Of a DNA stretch of 64,000 nucleotides, positions 52,753 through 62,330 are shown one piece after another. Position numbers and translations under genes: made by a program. The notes below the pieces were generated by a model, which was not told the DNA's origin, searched no databases, and saw nothing but the letters and a program-made list of their open reading frames with translations. Numbering within the stretch: the stretch's first letter is position 1; every line of letters begins with the position of its first letter. Origin of the DNA: Cupriavidus pauculus (lineage in GTDB: Bacteria > Pseudomonadota > Gammaproteobacteria > Burkholderiales > Burkholderiaceae); NCBI RefSeq assembly GCF_022179805.1, contig NZ_BPUO01000004.1, forward strand, positions 62,001-126,000. Reading direction: 5' to 3'.

Positions 52753-53226
52753 ATGCGAAATATGACGCGCTCAATCCTGGTGATTTGTATCGGCAACGTT
52801 TGTCGCAGCCCTATGGCGGCTGGCCTGCTGAGCCGTCACATGCCCGCATGCGAAGTGACTTCGGCCGGACTGGCCCCGCCGGTTGGCGCCCCCGCCGATC
52901 CCAGCGCCGTCAAGCTGCTTGCGCGCGAGGGCCTGGATATCGGCAGTCACCGCGCCCGTGCAGTCGATGGCGCACTCGTGGCGGCGGCAGACCTGATTCT
53001 TGTGATGGACAGCGAGCAACGCGAAGAAATCGAGCGCGCTTTCCCCATCGCACGCGGAAAAACCCATCGGATTTGCGAATCCACATCTACTGACGTGCCG
53101 GATCCGTACGGGTGCTCGCCGACCATGTTCTACATCGTTTTAGAACTAATCAAACAGGGCATCGCATCATGGTCTGCAAGGCTCGGAGAGGTTGCACCAA
53201 CTAAGGGTCGAGGAGAGGCATCATGA
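52753..53226 (+). CDS. wzb: low-molecular-weight protein-tyrosine phosphatase (Wzb-like)
   Basis: This is a 157-residue LMW-PTP. The P-loop CIGNVCRSP (nucleophile C12, R18) and the general-acid Asp in DVPDPYG are both present. It would dephosphorylate the Tyr-rich tail of the adjacent Wzc kinase and so cycle polymer assembly. It starts 4 bp after the wza stop, and its own stop overlaps the wzc start as ATGA (53223-53226). ATG 52762 is a possible alternative start. Confidence 0.94.
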   Translation: MRNMTRSILVICIGNVCRSPMAAGLLSRHMPACEVTSAGLAPPVGAPADPSAVKLLAREGLDIGSHRARAVDGALVAAADLILVMDSEQREEIERAFPIARGKTHRICESTSTDVPDPYGCSPTMFYIVLELIKQGIASWSARLGEVAPTKGRGEAS

Positions 53227-55445
53227 GAACGGTCAGCACCCGGGATCCGGGCCCGGCAAGCGTCGACGAACAGCAGAGCACGGTGGACTTTACCGCCTAC
53301 ATCGATCTGCTGGCCCGCTATCGAAAGACCTTCCTGCTCGTCATAGGCATCGCCATCGTGATCGGCATCACCTATGCCATGCTCGCGAAGCCCGTCTACC
53401 GCACGAACATGACGGTGCAGGTGGAGGAATTGGGCGGCAACCACGTCAGCAAGCTCATCGCCGCCTTCTCGCAGGGCCCCGAAACCAAGCCCGCCGCTTC
53501 CGCGGAGATCGAACTCCTGCGCTCGCGCATGGTGGTCGGCAAGGCGTTCGACAACCTGCAGCTGTACATCGATGCCTCACCGCGCTACTTCCCCGTGATT
53601 GGCGCGTCGATCGCCGGCTTCAATCATGAGCTGTCGCACCCCGGGTTGTTTGGATGGGGTGGCTTTGCGTGGGGCCATGAGTCGATTACCGTGTCCCAGC
53701 TTGACGTGCCCGCGTCCATGGAGGAGCGCAAGATCCTGCTGACCGCACAGGCTGACAACACCTACAAGGTCCGGTTCGCCAGCGACGATGCCGAGGCGAC
53801 CGGCAAAGTGGGATCGCCATTGACGATCAAGACGGCCCACGGCGCCGTCACCATCCTGGTCAGCCAGATGGATGGACGCCCCGGTACGCAGTTTGTGCTG
53901 CGTCGCCTGGCCCGTGCCGCGGGCATCGCGCGCTTGCAGGAGAAGCTGTCGATCAGCGAGCGCGGCAAGGATAGCGGCGTGCTTGGCGTATCACTGGAAG
54001 GCACTTCGCCGGACATGACGGCGGCCATCCTCAATGAAATCGGCAATGCCTACGTTGACCAGAACATCCGCCGCAAAGCCGCCGAAGCCGAAAAGTCACT
54101 CGCCTTTCTCGAACAACAGTTGCCGCTGCTCAGGCAGCAGGTCGACACGTCCGAGACCAAGTACAACGCGATGCGCAATCAACGCGGCACGGTCGACCTT
54201 GGCGAGGAATCCAAGCTGATCCTGGGCCAGTCGGTACAGATTCAGACCAAGCTGCAGGAGTTGCAGCAAAAGCGGCAGGAACTGGCGGCGCGATTCACGC
54301 CAACGCACCCTGCGATCTCACTCGTCGACGGTCAGATCTCCAGCCTCACCGCCCAGTTGAACGGTGTCACCGGACGGATCCAGAAGCTGCCGGAGGTGGA
54401 ACAGAACGTGGTGCGCCTGATGCGCGACGTCAAGGTCAGCACCGAGATGCTGCAGTCCCTGCTCAACGACGTCCAGCAGCTCAAGCTGATCAAGGCGAGC
54501 AAGGTGGGAACGGCGCGGATCGTCGACCCGGCAGACCCGCCGCTCAGGCCCGTCCGGCCGGATCGGGTGCTCATCGTCGGGCTATCGCTGGCGCTGGGCG
54601 TGGTGGCTGGCCTGCTGGTGATCTTCGTGCGCCATACGCTCGAAGGCGGCGTGGCCGACCCGGACGAGATCGAGCGGCAGACGGGGATGACGGTCTACTC
54701 GACGATCCCCTTCAGCAAGCAACAGTCGCATCTGTCACCGGGCGCCGGCCTCCTGGCACTCCAGCAGCCGGACGATCCCGCCGTGGAGAGTTTGCGCAGC
54801 TTCCGTACCGCATTGCGTTTCGCTATGGCAGGGAGCAAGAACCGGACCGTGGTGATCACCGGGCCTGCCCCGGGCGTCGGCAAGTCCTTTATCTGTACCA
54901 ACTTTGCCGCGATCGCCGCCACCGGACTCCGCGTGGTGCTAGTCGATGCCGACCTGCGCCGTGGCAGTCTGCAGAGTTCCTTCGATACCAGGCGTGGTCC
55001 CGGCTTGACCGAACTGCTGATGGGCGCGCCCCTGGAACAGGTGTTGCAGCGGCAGGTGGCGCCCGGTCTGGATTTCATACCGACCGGCTCCCAACCCCCG
55101 CACTCGACGGATCTGCTACTGAGCCCCACCATGGACTCCCTGCTCGAGCAGCTCAAGGCGCGCTATGACGTCGTGCTGATCGACACACCGCCCGTGCTGG
55201 TGGCTGCCGACGCAGGCATTCTGGCAGGCAAGGCTGGCGCCGTGTTTCTCGTGGCGCGTGCCGAAAAGACCACGACCGCCGAACTGCTGGCGTCGCAACG
55301 CGCCATCCTGCAGGCCGGCGCCGATGTCAAGGGCGTACTGTTCAACGGGCTTCTGATCGAGGGACGCTGGTACCGCGCCCACAGCTACTTTGGCAAGTAC
55401 CGCTATCTCGCCGACTACGGCAACGGGCAGACCAAGCGGGCTTAG
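53223..55445 (+). CDS. wzc: tyrosine-protein kinase / chain-length regulator (Wzc-like)
   Basis: This is a 740-residue inner-membrane bacterial tyrosine kinase fused to a Wzz domain. It has TM1 near residues 36-55, a large periplasmic region with coiled coil (about 280-400), and TM2 near 440-460. The cytoplasmic kinase follows, with Walker A GPAPGVGKSF, A' VVLVDADLRR and Walker B VVLIDTPPV. The C-terminus holds a Tyr cluster (WYRAHSYFGKYRYLADYG), the autophosphorylation site. It pairs with Wza and Wzb. A second kinase-domain protein begins at the far right of the window, without such a cluster. Confidence 0.95.
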   Translation: MRTVSTRDPGPASVDEQQSTVDFTAYIDLLARYRKTFLLVIGIAIVIGITYAMLAKPVYRTNMTVQVEELGGNHVSKLIAAFSQGPETKPAASAEIELLRSRMVVGKAFDNLQLYIDASPRYFPVIGASIAGFNHELSHPGLFGWGGFAWGHESITVSQLDVPASMEERKILLTAQADNTYKVRFASDDAEATGKVGSPLTIKTAHGAVTILVSQMDGRPGTQFVLRRLARAAGIARLQEKLSISERGKDSGVLGVSLEGTSPDMTAAILNEIGNAYVDQNIRRKAAEAEKSLAFLEQQLPLLRQQVDTSETKYNAMRNQRGTVDLGEESKLILGQSVQIQTKLQELQQKRQELAARFTPTHPAISLVDGQISSLTAQLNGVTGRIQKLPEVEQNVVRLMRDVKVSTEMLQSLLNDVQQLKLIKASKVGTARIVDPADPPLRPVRPDRVLIVGLSLALGVVAGLLVIFVRHTLEGGVADPDEIERQTGMTVYSTIPFSKQQSHLSPGAGLLALQQPDDPAVESLRSFRTALRFAMAGSKNRTVVITGPAPGVGKSFICTNFAAIAATGLRVVLVDADLRRGSLQSSFDTRRGPGLTELLMGAPLEQVLQRQVAPGLDFIPTGSQPPHSTDLLLSPTMDSLLEQLKARYDVVLIDTPPVLVAADAGILAGKAGAVFLVARAEKTTTAELLASQRAILQAGADVKGVLFNGLLIEGRWYRAHSYFGKYRYLADYGNGQTKRA

Positions 55446-55528
55446 CCAGGCGACGGCGGCTGGGGTTTTCGTCCAGCCGTCGTCAGCTGCCGAACTGGAA
55501 CGCCGCTTCGCCTCAGTACCAACACGTC

Positions 55529-56197
55529 ATGCCACTCATTCAAGCAAATGCCGTCTCATCCGTTGTCATCGCCGGTTCAGGCGGTCTCGGGCTGGAGCTC
55601 TACGATTATTTGCAGGTCGAAGCACACCGCGGCGGACCATCGGTGGCAGGCTTTATCGATGACACACCGGACAAGGTGCCGGACGGCATAGACCTGCCAA
55701 ATCTGGGCCCGATCCGGCAGTTTCGACCAGCGCCGCACCAGGCCGTGCTGGTGGCGATCGCCGCCACCCAGGTACGGCAAGACGTGCTGTCGTGGCTCCT
55801 GGAAATCGGGGTCGAGGTGCCCAGCTACGTCCATGACACGGCCGTCGTATCGCCCTGCTCCCGTCTGGGCATCGGCGCATTGATCTTTCCGTTCACGGTC
55901 ATCAGCCGGGACGCGGTGGTGGAGGATGGCGTGGTGGCCAATGCCGGCTGCGGAATCGGGCATGGTGCCCGGGTGGGTGCGTGCTCCGTGCTGTCTCCGC
56001 ACGCCGTGCTCAACGGCAACTCCGCCATCGGACCGCGGTGCTTTCTGGGGACGCGTGCGACGCTATTCCCTGGCACCAGCATCGGCGCGGACTGCGTGGT
56101 CGATTCCCATACCTGCGTGTCGACCAGCGCCAAGGACCGGAAATTCATCACGACTCGCGCGGTCCAGATGACTTCGCGAGTGATTCGCGATCAGTGA
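55529..56197 (+). CDS. NeuD/PglD-family sugar O- or N-acetyltransferase
   Basis: This 222-residue protein has an N-terminal Rossmann-like nucleotide-sugar-binding domain (VVIAGSGGLGLELYDYL) and a C-terminal left-handed beta-helix of hexapeptide repeats (about residues 105-210). This two-domain order is that of PglD, which N-acetylates UDP-4-amino-sugar, and of NeuD. With the 4,6-dehydratase (33842) and the DegT aminotransferase (32112) it could complete UDP-N,N'-diacetylbacillosamine synthesis. It is 83 bp after wzc on the same strand. Confidence 0.82.
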   Translation: MPLIQANAVSSVVIAGSGGLGLELYDYLQVEAHRGGPSVAGFIDDTPDKVPDGIDLPNLGPIRQFRPAPHQAVLVAIAATQVRQDVLSWLLEIGVEVPSYVHDTAVVSPCSRLGIGALIFPFTVISRDAVVEDGVVANAGCGIGHGARVGACSVLSPHAVLNGNSAIGPRCFLGTRATLFPGTSIGADCVVDSHTCVSTSAKDRKFITTRAVQMTSRVIRDQ

Positions 56198-56225
56198 TGC
56201 ACGGCGCGGAGCCGCGGCTCGGTAC

Positions 56226-56939
56226 TCAGTAGGTCTCGGAGCAGACGCGATACGCCGCCACCTGGCATTTCACGACGGTCACCACGACTTGGCCCGAGAC
56301 CGGATCGGTGTCGATGTATCGGGAATAGCGCTCGGTAATACCGAACCAATCCAGTCCGCGTGACCACAATCGGTTTTTCACCGGACTGGTCCCTGCCAGC
56401 GCAAAAACGAAGAGGAATCCGCAAAGCGCCAGCCTCGCAAGCACCGACACTCGACTGGTGTGCGCGGGCCGACGAACGGGCTGGGGATCGGGCCGACGAA
56501 GGTGACGCAGGTTGATCCACGCCACGGCGGAGCCGACCGTCATGCCGATCAGGGTTTCGGCGGGCGTGTGATAGTGCCCGACCACCAGGGCAACCGCCAC
56601 CACGAGGGCCATGCATATGCCGGCGGACAGGCCGATCCTGGCCATTCGCTGGCTCCAGGCCGATCCCAGTACGGCACCGAGCATCGGATAGACCGATGCC
56701 GTGAGCATGGCGTGCCCGCTCACGCTGTACACGTTCACCGATGGCATGGACCAGCCATTGAACTCGAACGCCAGCTTCCCTGCAAGAATGAGGGCTGCGC
56801 CGCCCACCAGCGACATGATCCAATAGCACGCGCGCTTCCACAAACCAAGGTAGGCCAGGCGGAGCGCAACCAGGCCCGCAAGGGGAATCGTCAGTGAAGC
56901 GCCTCCACTATGAACAACCAGTGTCCAGGATAGCTGCAT
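56226..56939 (-). CDS. PAP2-type membrane phosphatase, paralogue of the 31399 gene
   Basis: This is a 237-residue membrane protein whose core matches the first PAP2 gene: KLAFEFNGW, VYSVSGHAMLTASVYPML and VVGHYHTPAETLIG. It shares that gene's missing RP of motif 1 and its Glu in motif 3. GAGGG precedes ATG 56939, and the longer open frame overlaps the sugar transferase. It lies 8 bp after the initiating sugar transferase gene, which fits a role in recycling or releasing lipid-linked intermediates. Confidence 0.83.
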   Translation of the reverse strand: MQLSWTLVVHSGGASLTIPLAGLVALRLAYLGLWKRACYWIMSLVGGAALILAGKLAFEFNGWSMPSVNVYSVSGHAMLTASVYPMLGAVLGSAWSQRMARIGLSAGICMALVVAVALVVGHYHTPAETLIGMTVGSAVAWINLRHLRRPDPQPVRRPAHTSRVSVLARLALCGFLFVFALAGTSPVKNRLWSRGLDWFGITERYSRYIDTDPVSGQVVVTVVKCQVAAYRVCSETY

Positions 56940-56947
56940 CGGGACCC

Positions 56948-57625
56948 TCAACCTGCCGATTGGCCGCTTACCTGTACGTCCCGGCGGTCGCCCCCGGTTT
57001 CCGGCGCGCGTGCGGCATCGGGGTCGGCGACGCTCCGTTTGCTGCCCATGAAGCGCGGGGCGGAGAACTCTCCCACGGCGCTGATACCCTCGCGCGCGAC
57101 GACCTTGATGACGGTCTTCCACAGGATCACGATATCCAGCCACACCGATACATGATCGACGTACCAGACGTCGAGCCGGAACTTCTCCTCCCAGCTGATC
57201 GTGTTGCGCCCGCTGATCTGTGCGAGCCCTGTAATGCCGGGACGGACCAGGTGGCGGCGCATCTGCTCAGGAGAGTAGCGCGGCAGGTATTCCATCAACA
57301 GCGGCCGTGGCCCCACCAGACTCATGTCACCCTTGAGGACGTTCCAGAGTTCAGGCAGCTCATCGAGACTGGTCGAGCGCAGAAACGCTCCAAACCTGGT
57401 CAGCCGCTCCGGATCCGGCAAGAGTTCGCCATCGGGTCCGCGCGCATCGGTCATCGTACGGAACTTGAGGATATGGAATGGCTTGCCATGAAGTCCCGGC
57501 CGCAACTGCCGGAAGAAAACCGGTTTGCCCAACCGCACGCGCACGAGGACAATCAGCAGCAGCAGCGGAATGGCAAGCAGCAACATACCCAGCAAGGCCA
57601 GGACAATATCAAAAACGCGCTTCAT
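56948..57625 (-). CDS. initiating sugar phosphate transferase (WcaJ/PglC family), copy A
   Basis: This 225-residue protein has one N-terminal membrane hairpin (about residues 8-32) and the polyprenyl-phosphate phosphoglycosyltransferase core. The core includes [59 protein letters not shown] and [21 protein letters not shown]. It transfers a sugar-1-phosphate to undecaprenyl phosphate, the first repeat-unit step. The short form lacks the WcaJ multi-helix N-terminus, like PglC. A GGAG about 11 bases before ATG 57625 supports this start. Copy B is at 61594. Confidence 0.9.
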   Translation of the reverse strand: MKRVFDIVLALLGMLLLAIPLLLLIVLVRVRLGKPVFFRQLRPGLHGKPFHILKFRTMTDARGPDGELLPDPERLTRFGAFLRSTSLDELPELWNVLKGDMSLVGPRPLLMEYLPRYSPEQMRRHLVRPGITGLAQISGRNTISWEEKFRLDVWYVDHVSVWLDIVILWKTVIKVVAREGISAVGEFSAPRFMGSKRSVADPDAARAPETGGDRRDVQVSGQSAG

Positions 57626-57902
57626 CACAATGACTCCGAGAAACCGCACCCGATTTGGCATGGCGCGGCAAACGCGCAGCCGACAGGCGATGGCCTCTGT
57701 TTGAACAGCCGATCCTCGGCCAGGAAAAGGTGAGCCTTGGGTGCAAAGGGGTTGCGTGCCGGCGCGGCGCCGCACGGGACCCGATACGGACCATGCGGGC
57801 AGCCAGGCGCGGCTTGACACCTCGCTGGATCAATATAGCCCACGAGGCGAGCAGGCTTTGCCGTGTTGTGTGGCGCTGGACACGGAATGCACACCGTCCG
57901 CG

Positions 57903-58976
57903 CTATGCACTCCGGTCCAGGGCCGCCGACCGCGTCAATACCCTCCGGCGCAACGCCCGCATCTTTACGTCGATTCTTCGCTCGACAACCCTGTAGACAA
58001 TCATCGACACCACGATCGTGGCGCTCACGATCAACAGGCAGGCGACATCGCCCGGCAAGATCCTGTGTTTGTCGATCCCGGAAAAAAGGCGAGCAAAGCC
58101 CGGGATGGTGAACGCCTGCATCAGGTACAGCGAGTATGAGGAATCGCCGACGATCGGCAGCCAGCTCCCGCCTGCCCAGCCGCCGGCACTCTCCCAGAGC
58201 ACCGCCCCGGATACGAGCAGCGCCGCCGGAATGCCCGCCGTGAGCACCCGGTAGTCCATCGAAGCGCTGGGCGTCAGGACAAAAAACCCGATGACGCCGA
58301 TGGCGATCAACGCGGCGAAGCCCGGTTTGGAGAGTCGGTAGCCAGATCTGTAGACCCAGGCAAACATGCAACCAAACACGAATTCCAGCAGCAACGGGGA
58401 CGTCAGAAATCGGTAGATGTATGGCGTGGGCCGGGTCAGTGACAGGACCGAAAGCACCACGAAGAATGCGGGCAAGGCCCAACGCGCGGCTCGCTCGGGG
58501 AAACAGATCGAGATGGCAAAGACCAGATAGAAGAACATTTCATAGATCAGCGTCCAGCCCACATAGAGCACCGGGTAGACATTGCCCTCGCCCTCGACCT
58601 CATAGGGGACAAAGAGGTAAGAGTCCAGGATCTCCGTCGCTGTGAACTCGAAGTGCTTGAGGTTCGGTACTACCCACAGCATGGCGAGCATCAGGCTGGT
58701 GAGAATCCAGTACATCGGCACGATGCGCGCGAGCCTGGCGACCATGAAATCCTTGGCTGCCAGCGGTCCGCGACTGTGGCCCGACGTCGCGATCACCATC
58801 ACGAATCCGGATATGAAGAAGAAGATATCAACGCCCGCCCATCCCCATTGGCTGGCATTGCTGAAGACACCTGGCGTCCATCCGAAATTCCGGATCGTGG
58901 CGGCGGAATGATAGGCGACCACGGCGATCGCCGCGACGGCACGCAGCGACTGCACGGCAAACAAGTCTTGCTTCAT
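57903..58976 (-). CDS. acyltransferase 3 family membrane protein
   Basis: This is a 357-residue polytopic protein with about ten membrane helices. The opening LFAVQSLRAVAAIAVVAYHS contains the family R and catalytic-region His. GVDIFFFISGFVMV and YSLYLMQAF are also typical of the OafA/ExoZ type. Such proteins O-acetylate or succinylate surface polysaccharides from the cytoplasmic side. It is one of several modification enzymes in the minus-strand block 61247-56226. Confidence 0.9.
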   Translation of the reverse strand: MKQDLFAVQSLRAVAAIAVVAYHSAATIRNFGWTPGVFSNASQWGWAGVDIFFFISGFVMVIATSGHSRGPLAAKDFMVARLARIVPMYWILTSLMLAMLWVVPNLKHFEFTATEILDSYLFVPYEVEGEGNVYPVLYVGWTLIYEMFFYLVFAISICFPERAARWALPAFFVVLSVLSLTRPTPYIYRFLTSPLLLEFVFGCMFAWVYRSGYRLSKPGFAALIAIGVIGFFVLTPSASMDYRVLTAGIPAALLVSGAVLWESAGGWAGGSWLPIVGDSSYSLYLMQAFTIPGFARLFSGIDKHRILPGDVACLLIVSATIVVSMIVYRVVERRIDVKMRALRRRVLTRSAALDRSA

Positions 58977-59072
58977 GTCCTGGCTCCGGTGCTTTGCCCA
59001 CGGCCCACGATCCGGTCACGGGCATTCACCGCGGAGGATTGCCTGTCGGTGTCATCCCGGTCCTGGCACGGG

Positions 59073-59870
59073 TCAGCCATGGTTGTCCCGCGCCAGTTCG
59101 TACGCCGTGGTACGAATGACGCCTCCGCTGTCCTTCACCTCGCAGAGCAGCCGCGTCGACAAGACCTTGAGGTTGAACGGCGGCGCGGTCAGCTCGATCG
59201 CGCTCGGCTTCTCGCCCCAGAGTCGGAGCGCGGAGCCGATGGGCTTGTCGAGGTTTGGTGTGAAGCCGGGTGTCGCTGGCGAGTACTCCGTCAGGATCAG
59301 TATCCTGTACGGCGTCAGGCGGGCCAGTACTTCGGCGATGAGCGCGTTATCCAGGTGATCCAGTACCTGGCGCAGGAACACGACGTCGCCTGCCGGCAAG
59401 GGCTCGCTGGTAATGTCGACGCACCGGAAGTCCACATCCAGGCCCGCGAACCGGGTGCGGTTCGACCGGACGACCGGCTCCACCACGTCGCACGCGATAT
59501 AGCGCGCGCAAGCGGGTCGAATGCGCTTGCCGATATTGAAATCACCGCACCCAAGATCCACGACGTCAGGCCGACTCGGCATCGATGCCAGGTAGGCCGT
59601 CACGGCCTTGACATAGGTGTCGACGATCGTCGGGTCATGGGAGCTGCTTCCGCTGTAGAACTCCGCGGGGTCCTCCGCCACGCCCCAGGCGCCGGTTTCA
59701 TAGACATTGGAAAACACCTCGCGCAGCGTCTTGCCTTGATATCTCGCCCCGTCCTTGCGGATGATCCGGTTGTGGTGGTAGTTCAGCAGCCACGTGGGCG
59801 CGTATGGCTTCACCCACTGCTTGAGCTTTGTCGTCAACACACTACGCATGGGCCTGCTCAGCGAATTCAT
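59073..59870 (-). CDS. class I SAM-dependent methyltransferase
   Basis: This 265-residue protein has the SAM-binding motif I VVDLGCGDFNIG (about residue 105), an acidic strand end ACDVVEP, DITSEPLPAGDVVFLRQVLDHLDN as motifs II/III, and a long N-terminal cap. Its place among EPS modification genes suggests O-methylation of a sugar or polymer end, but the acceptor is unknown. It starts 45 bp after the flavoprotein gene on the same strand. Confidence 0.85.
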   Translation of the reverse strand: MNSLSRPMRSVLTTKLKQWVKPYAPTWLLNYHHNRIIRKDGARYQGKTLREVFSNVYETGAWGVAEDPAEFYSGSSSHDPTIVDTYVKAVTAYLASMPSRPDVVDLGCGDFNIGKRIRPACARYIACDVVEPVVRSNRTRFAGLDVDFRCVDITSEPLPAGDVVFLRQVLDHLDNALIAEVLARLTPYRILILTEYSPATPGFTPNLDKPIGSALRLWGEKPSAIELTAPPFNLKVLSTRLLCEVKDSGGVIRTTAYELARDNHG

Positions 59871-59915
59871 GGTGTCTCCTACTGTTCTTGCGGGAATGTT
59901 GAGAACCCTGCCAGC

Positions 59916-61247
59916 CTAGTTTTCCGGGGCCTGAAGAATGCCTTGCCCATGCAGAACGCTTCCGCTCTTTGCCTCTACCGGCTCCACGGGAGCCGCCTGA
60001 GGTTTGATGATGTGATTGCCGGCTTCCTTCCTGAAGCATCGACCGATGTGCCCTGCGAGGTGTGGGGCCGCATACTTGGCGCCATAGATGAAACGCAGGG
60101 CGGGACCAAAGCTCGGCGCGGCCGCCGGACCCACGACATACAGGCCGGGCACATTGGTTTCGAAGTTGCGGGTCAGGCCTGGCGAGCCACCGTCGAGCGA
60201 GAGCGCATCCCGAAGCTCCTCCGAAAGAAAGGCGTGCTTCGCCATATCGGTCTTGAACCCCGTGGCGAGTACCACATGATCCGCGCGGATACTGGACGGC
60301 TTGCTCCCTGTCGCCACCTGCAGAACGATCTGCTCGTTCTTGAGTTCGGCGTGCGTGATCTCGGTCTGCGTGGAGATGTCGACCTTGCCTTCCACCCGGC
60401 TACGCAGCCACCAGGCACCCGACGCTGCCCAGCCGGTCTCCATGATCTTCTTGCGCCTTGAGGCATCCATCATGTGGAAGACCACCGGGTATTCGGACAG
60501 CAGGAATGACATCAGCAGCGAACCCGGACTATTGGAATTCCAGCCGCGCCCCAGGCCAACGCGCCCTCTAAGAAGCCTCGTCACGCCCCTGCGGACGCTG
60601 CGCTGCTCGCCACTCCAATTCACCTCATCGCGCACGAGCAGGCGAACGCGGGCGCCGAGCTCGCTGAACAGTGCCGCCAGCCCGATCGCCGACTGCCCGC
60701 CGCCGACGACGACGATATCCTTGCCTTCCGCCCAGGCGAGGTTCCCGATTTCACTGGAGTGCACCACATAGGGTCGCGGCAAGCCCTGCAGGGCGAGAGG
60801 CCTTTGCGCGAATCCCTTCAGGCCCAGGGCGATGACCGCACGCCGCGCCACCAGGGAACCGCCACCGGCCAGGGCCAGCTGAAAGCCGCCATCCGCGCGA
60901 TGCATGTCGACGACTTCCACCGGGCGCGCATGGTCAACCACCTGCGACTGAAACCAAAGCCCGTAGTCCACGAAGAGTTCCAGCGGCATGCGGATGCCCA
61001 CTGCCTTGTAGGCGATACGATGGCGACGACAGTACGCTTCCATCGTGTAGCCCCGCCATGGCGCATAGAGACTGGAGGCGAACGGCTCCGAGCGCAGGAG
61101 CATCCCGGGGGGCATGAAGTCTCTCCACGCATGCATGGGTTTCCCGAGAATTTGATGGGGGACACCGGACCTGGACAGATGAGCCGAAATCGATAAGCCA
61201 TATGGGCCGGCGCCGATAATCACCGTATCCGTCGACGCGATCGTCAT
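59916..61247 (-). CDS. flavin-containing NAD(P)H oxidoreductase/monooxygenase-like protein
   Basis: This 443-residue protein has two dinucleotide-binding sites: the FAD motif VIIGAGPYGLS (about residues 9-19) and the NADPH motif IVVVGGGQSAIG (about 180). It also has the ATGF motif (VVLATGFKTDM) of flavin monooxygenases and lysine/ornithine hydroxylase-like enzymes. The end is Pro/Val-rich. GGGAG before ATG 61247 sets the start. It may oxidise an EPS substituent or a co-located secondary metabolite; the substrate is unknown. It is divergent from the 61594 unit. Confidence 0.82.
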   Translation of the reverse strand: MTIASTDTVIIGAGPYGLSISAHLSRSGVPHQILGKPMHAWRDFMPPGMLLRSEPFASSLYAPWRGYTMEAYCRRHRIAYKAVGIRMPLELFVDYGLWFQSQVVDHARPVEVVDMHRADGGFQLALAGGGSLVARRAVIALGLKGFAQRPLALQGLPRPYVVHSSEIGNLAWAEGKDIVVVGGGQSAIGLAALFSELGARVRLLVRDEVNWSGEQRSVRRGVTRLLRGRVGLGRGWNSNSPGSLLMSFLLSEYPVVFHMMDASRRKKIMETGWAASGAWWLRSRVEGKVDISTQTEITHAELKNEQIVLQVATGSKPSSIRADHVVLATGFKTDMAKHAFLSEELRDALSLDGGSPGLTRNFETNVPGLYVVGPAAAPSFGPALRFIYGAKYAAPHLAGHIGRCFRKEAGNHIIKPQAAPVEPVEAKSGSVLHGQGILQAPEN

Positions 61248-61593
61248 TGCTTCTCCCATTGAACTTGCGCGTCGGCCCTTGCGGGTCTGCGCAGTACAAG
61301 ATGCCTTGATCGCTGGCATCAGCGCCTGGCCAGTCATGTCACGTCAATCTAGAGGCAGCCGCCCCTGTCATCCGTGCGGGCGCCCACACATGACCGATCT
61401 CGCGTCGCAATCTTCAATGTTGAGCGGTCCACCGTTCTTGCACGATCCGCCGCACGGCAGTACGTGGCCTCGGCCACATTTCCGCGCTTCACGCAGCAGC
61501 CCGGCATGGTTAGATTGACTCCGGAGCGGATATCCGTTGTCTGTCCAGGGACGACTGCGAGCATCGCTCCTGGACAAACCAGACAGATCGATC
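61248..61593. other. divergent promoter region of the right EPS module
   Basis: These 345 bp lie between the minus-strand flavoprotein gene and the plus-strand sugar transferase gene. They contain the conserved EPS element (61464-61515, plus) and a GTGCGGGC/GCCCACAC dyad (61374-61389) that could serve the minus gene. No gene was identified. Confidence 0.55.
61464..61515 (+). promoter_or_regulatory. conserved EPS promoter element, copy 4
   Basis: GTGGCC-TC-GGCCAC (61464-61477) is followed after exactly 29 bp by TGGTTAGAT (61507-61515), as in the other three copies. It faces the sugar transferase/ATP-grasp unit; the leader would be about 70 nt. Confidence 0.77.
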
Positions 61594-62253
61594 ATGAAGC
61601 GCTCTTTCGACATCGTTTTCGCCGCCGTGGCATTACTTGCCTTGGCCTTGCCGTTGCTGGTCCTGGCTGGCGTGGTGCGCTGGAAGCTCGGCAGTCCCGT
61701 GTTCTTCCGTACGACACGCGCAGGACTTGGCGCCAAGCCATTCAAGTTCATCAAGTTCCGCAGCATGACGGAGGCGCGAGGCCCCGATGGCGAACTCTTG
61801 CCGGATGAAGACCGGCTCACGCCGTTTGGTGCCTTCCTTCGCCGATCGAGCCTCGATGAGCTGCCCCAGTTCTGGTGCGTACTGGTAGGAGACATGAGTG
61901 TCGTTGGCCCGCGGCCCTTGCCAATGAAATACGTACCGTGCTACTCGGCCGACCAGGCACGGCGTCATCTTGTCCGTCCCGGAATAACTGGCTGGGCGCA
62001 GATCAACGGGCGCAACGCGCTCACCTGGGAAGAAAAGTTTCGCTTCGACACCTGGTACGTGGATCACCAATCCTTCTGGCTGGATTTGAGGATCCTCTGG
62101 CTCACGCCGGGCGTGGTCATGCGCCACCGTGGCATCAATGCCGCGGGGGACGTGACCGTGCCGACGTTCACAGGCAGTCCGGCGGTCGTCCAGCCCGCCC
62201 CCAGCGCGCCCTCGTGCATACCGGAGGAAGAGATGCCGGTTCGCTCAACGTGA
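61594..62253 (+). CDS. initiating sugar phosphate transferase (PglC family), copy B
   Basis: This 219-residue protein is the paralogue of the 56948-57625 protein. It has the same single N-terminal hairpin and core motifs: [58 protein letters not shown] and GITGWAQINGRNALTWEEKF. PglC itself uses UDP-diacetylbacillosamine, so one of the two copies could use the product of the 33842/32112/55529 enzymes. It starts about 80 bp after the conserved EPS promoter element and is followed by an ATP-grasp gene. Confidence 0.9.
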   Translation: MKRSFDIVFAAVALLALALPLLVLAGVVRWKLGSPVFFRTTRAGLGAKPFKFIKFRSMTEARGPDGELLPDEDRLTPFGAFLRRSSLDELPQFWCVLVGDMSVVGPRPLPMKYVPCYSADQARRHLVRPGITGWAQINGRNALTWEEKFRFDTWYVDHQSFWLDLRILWLTPGVVMRHRGINAAGDVTVPTFTGSPAVVQPAPSAPSCIPEEEMPVRST

Positions 62254-62330
62254 TGCGTCTTCATGCGGTATGTCGCATTTTCCCGTGACGTTCTGGCGGA
62301 TACATCAGACTGGATGCAATCGGAGTGCAC

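Noticed and set aside
58653..60461. 602-codon plus-strand frame
   Set aside because: It covers the acyltransferase and methyltransferase genes in antisense; both of those have clear family motifs.
61345..61391. fifth conserved EPS element facing the flavoprotein gene
   Set aside because: ATCTAGAGG and a GTGCGGGC/GCCCACAC dyad are present, but the spacing is 10 bp shorter than in the four matching copies and the core differs.
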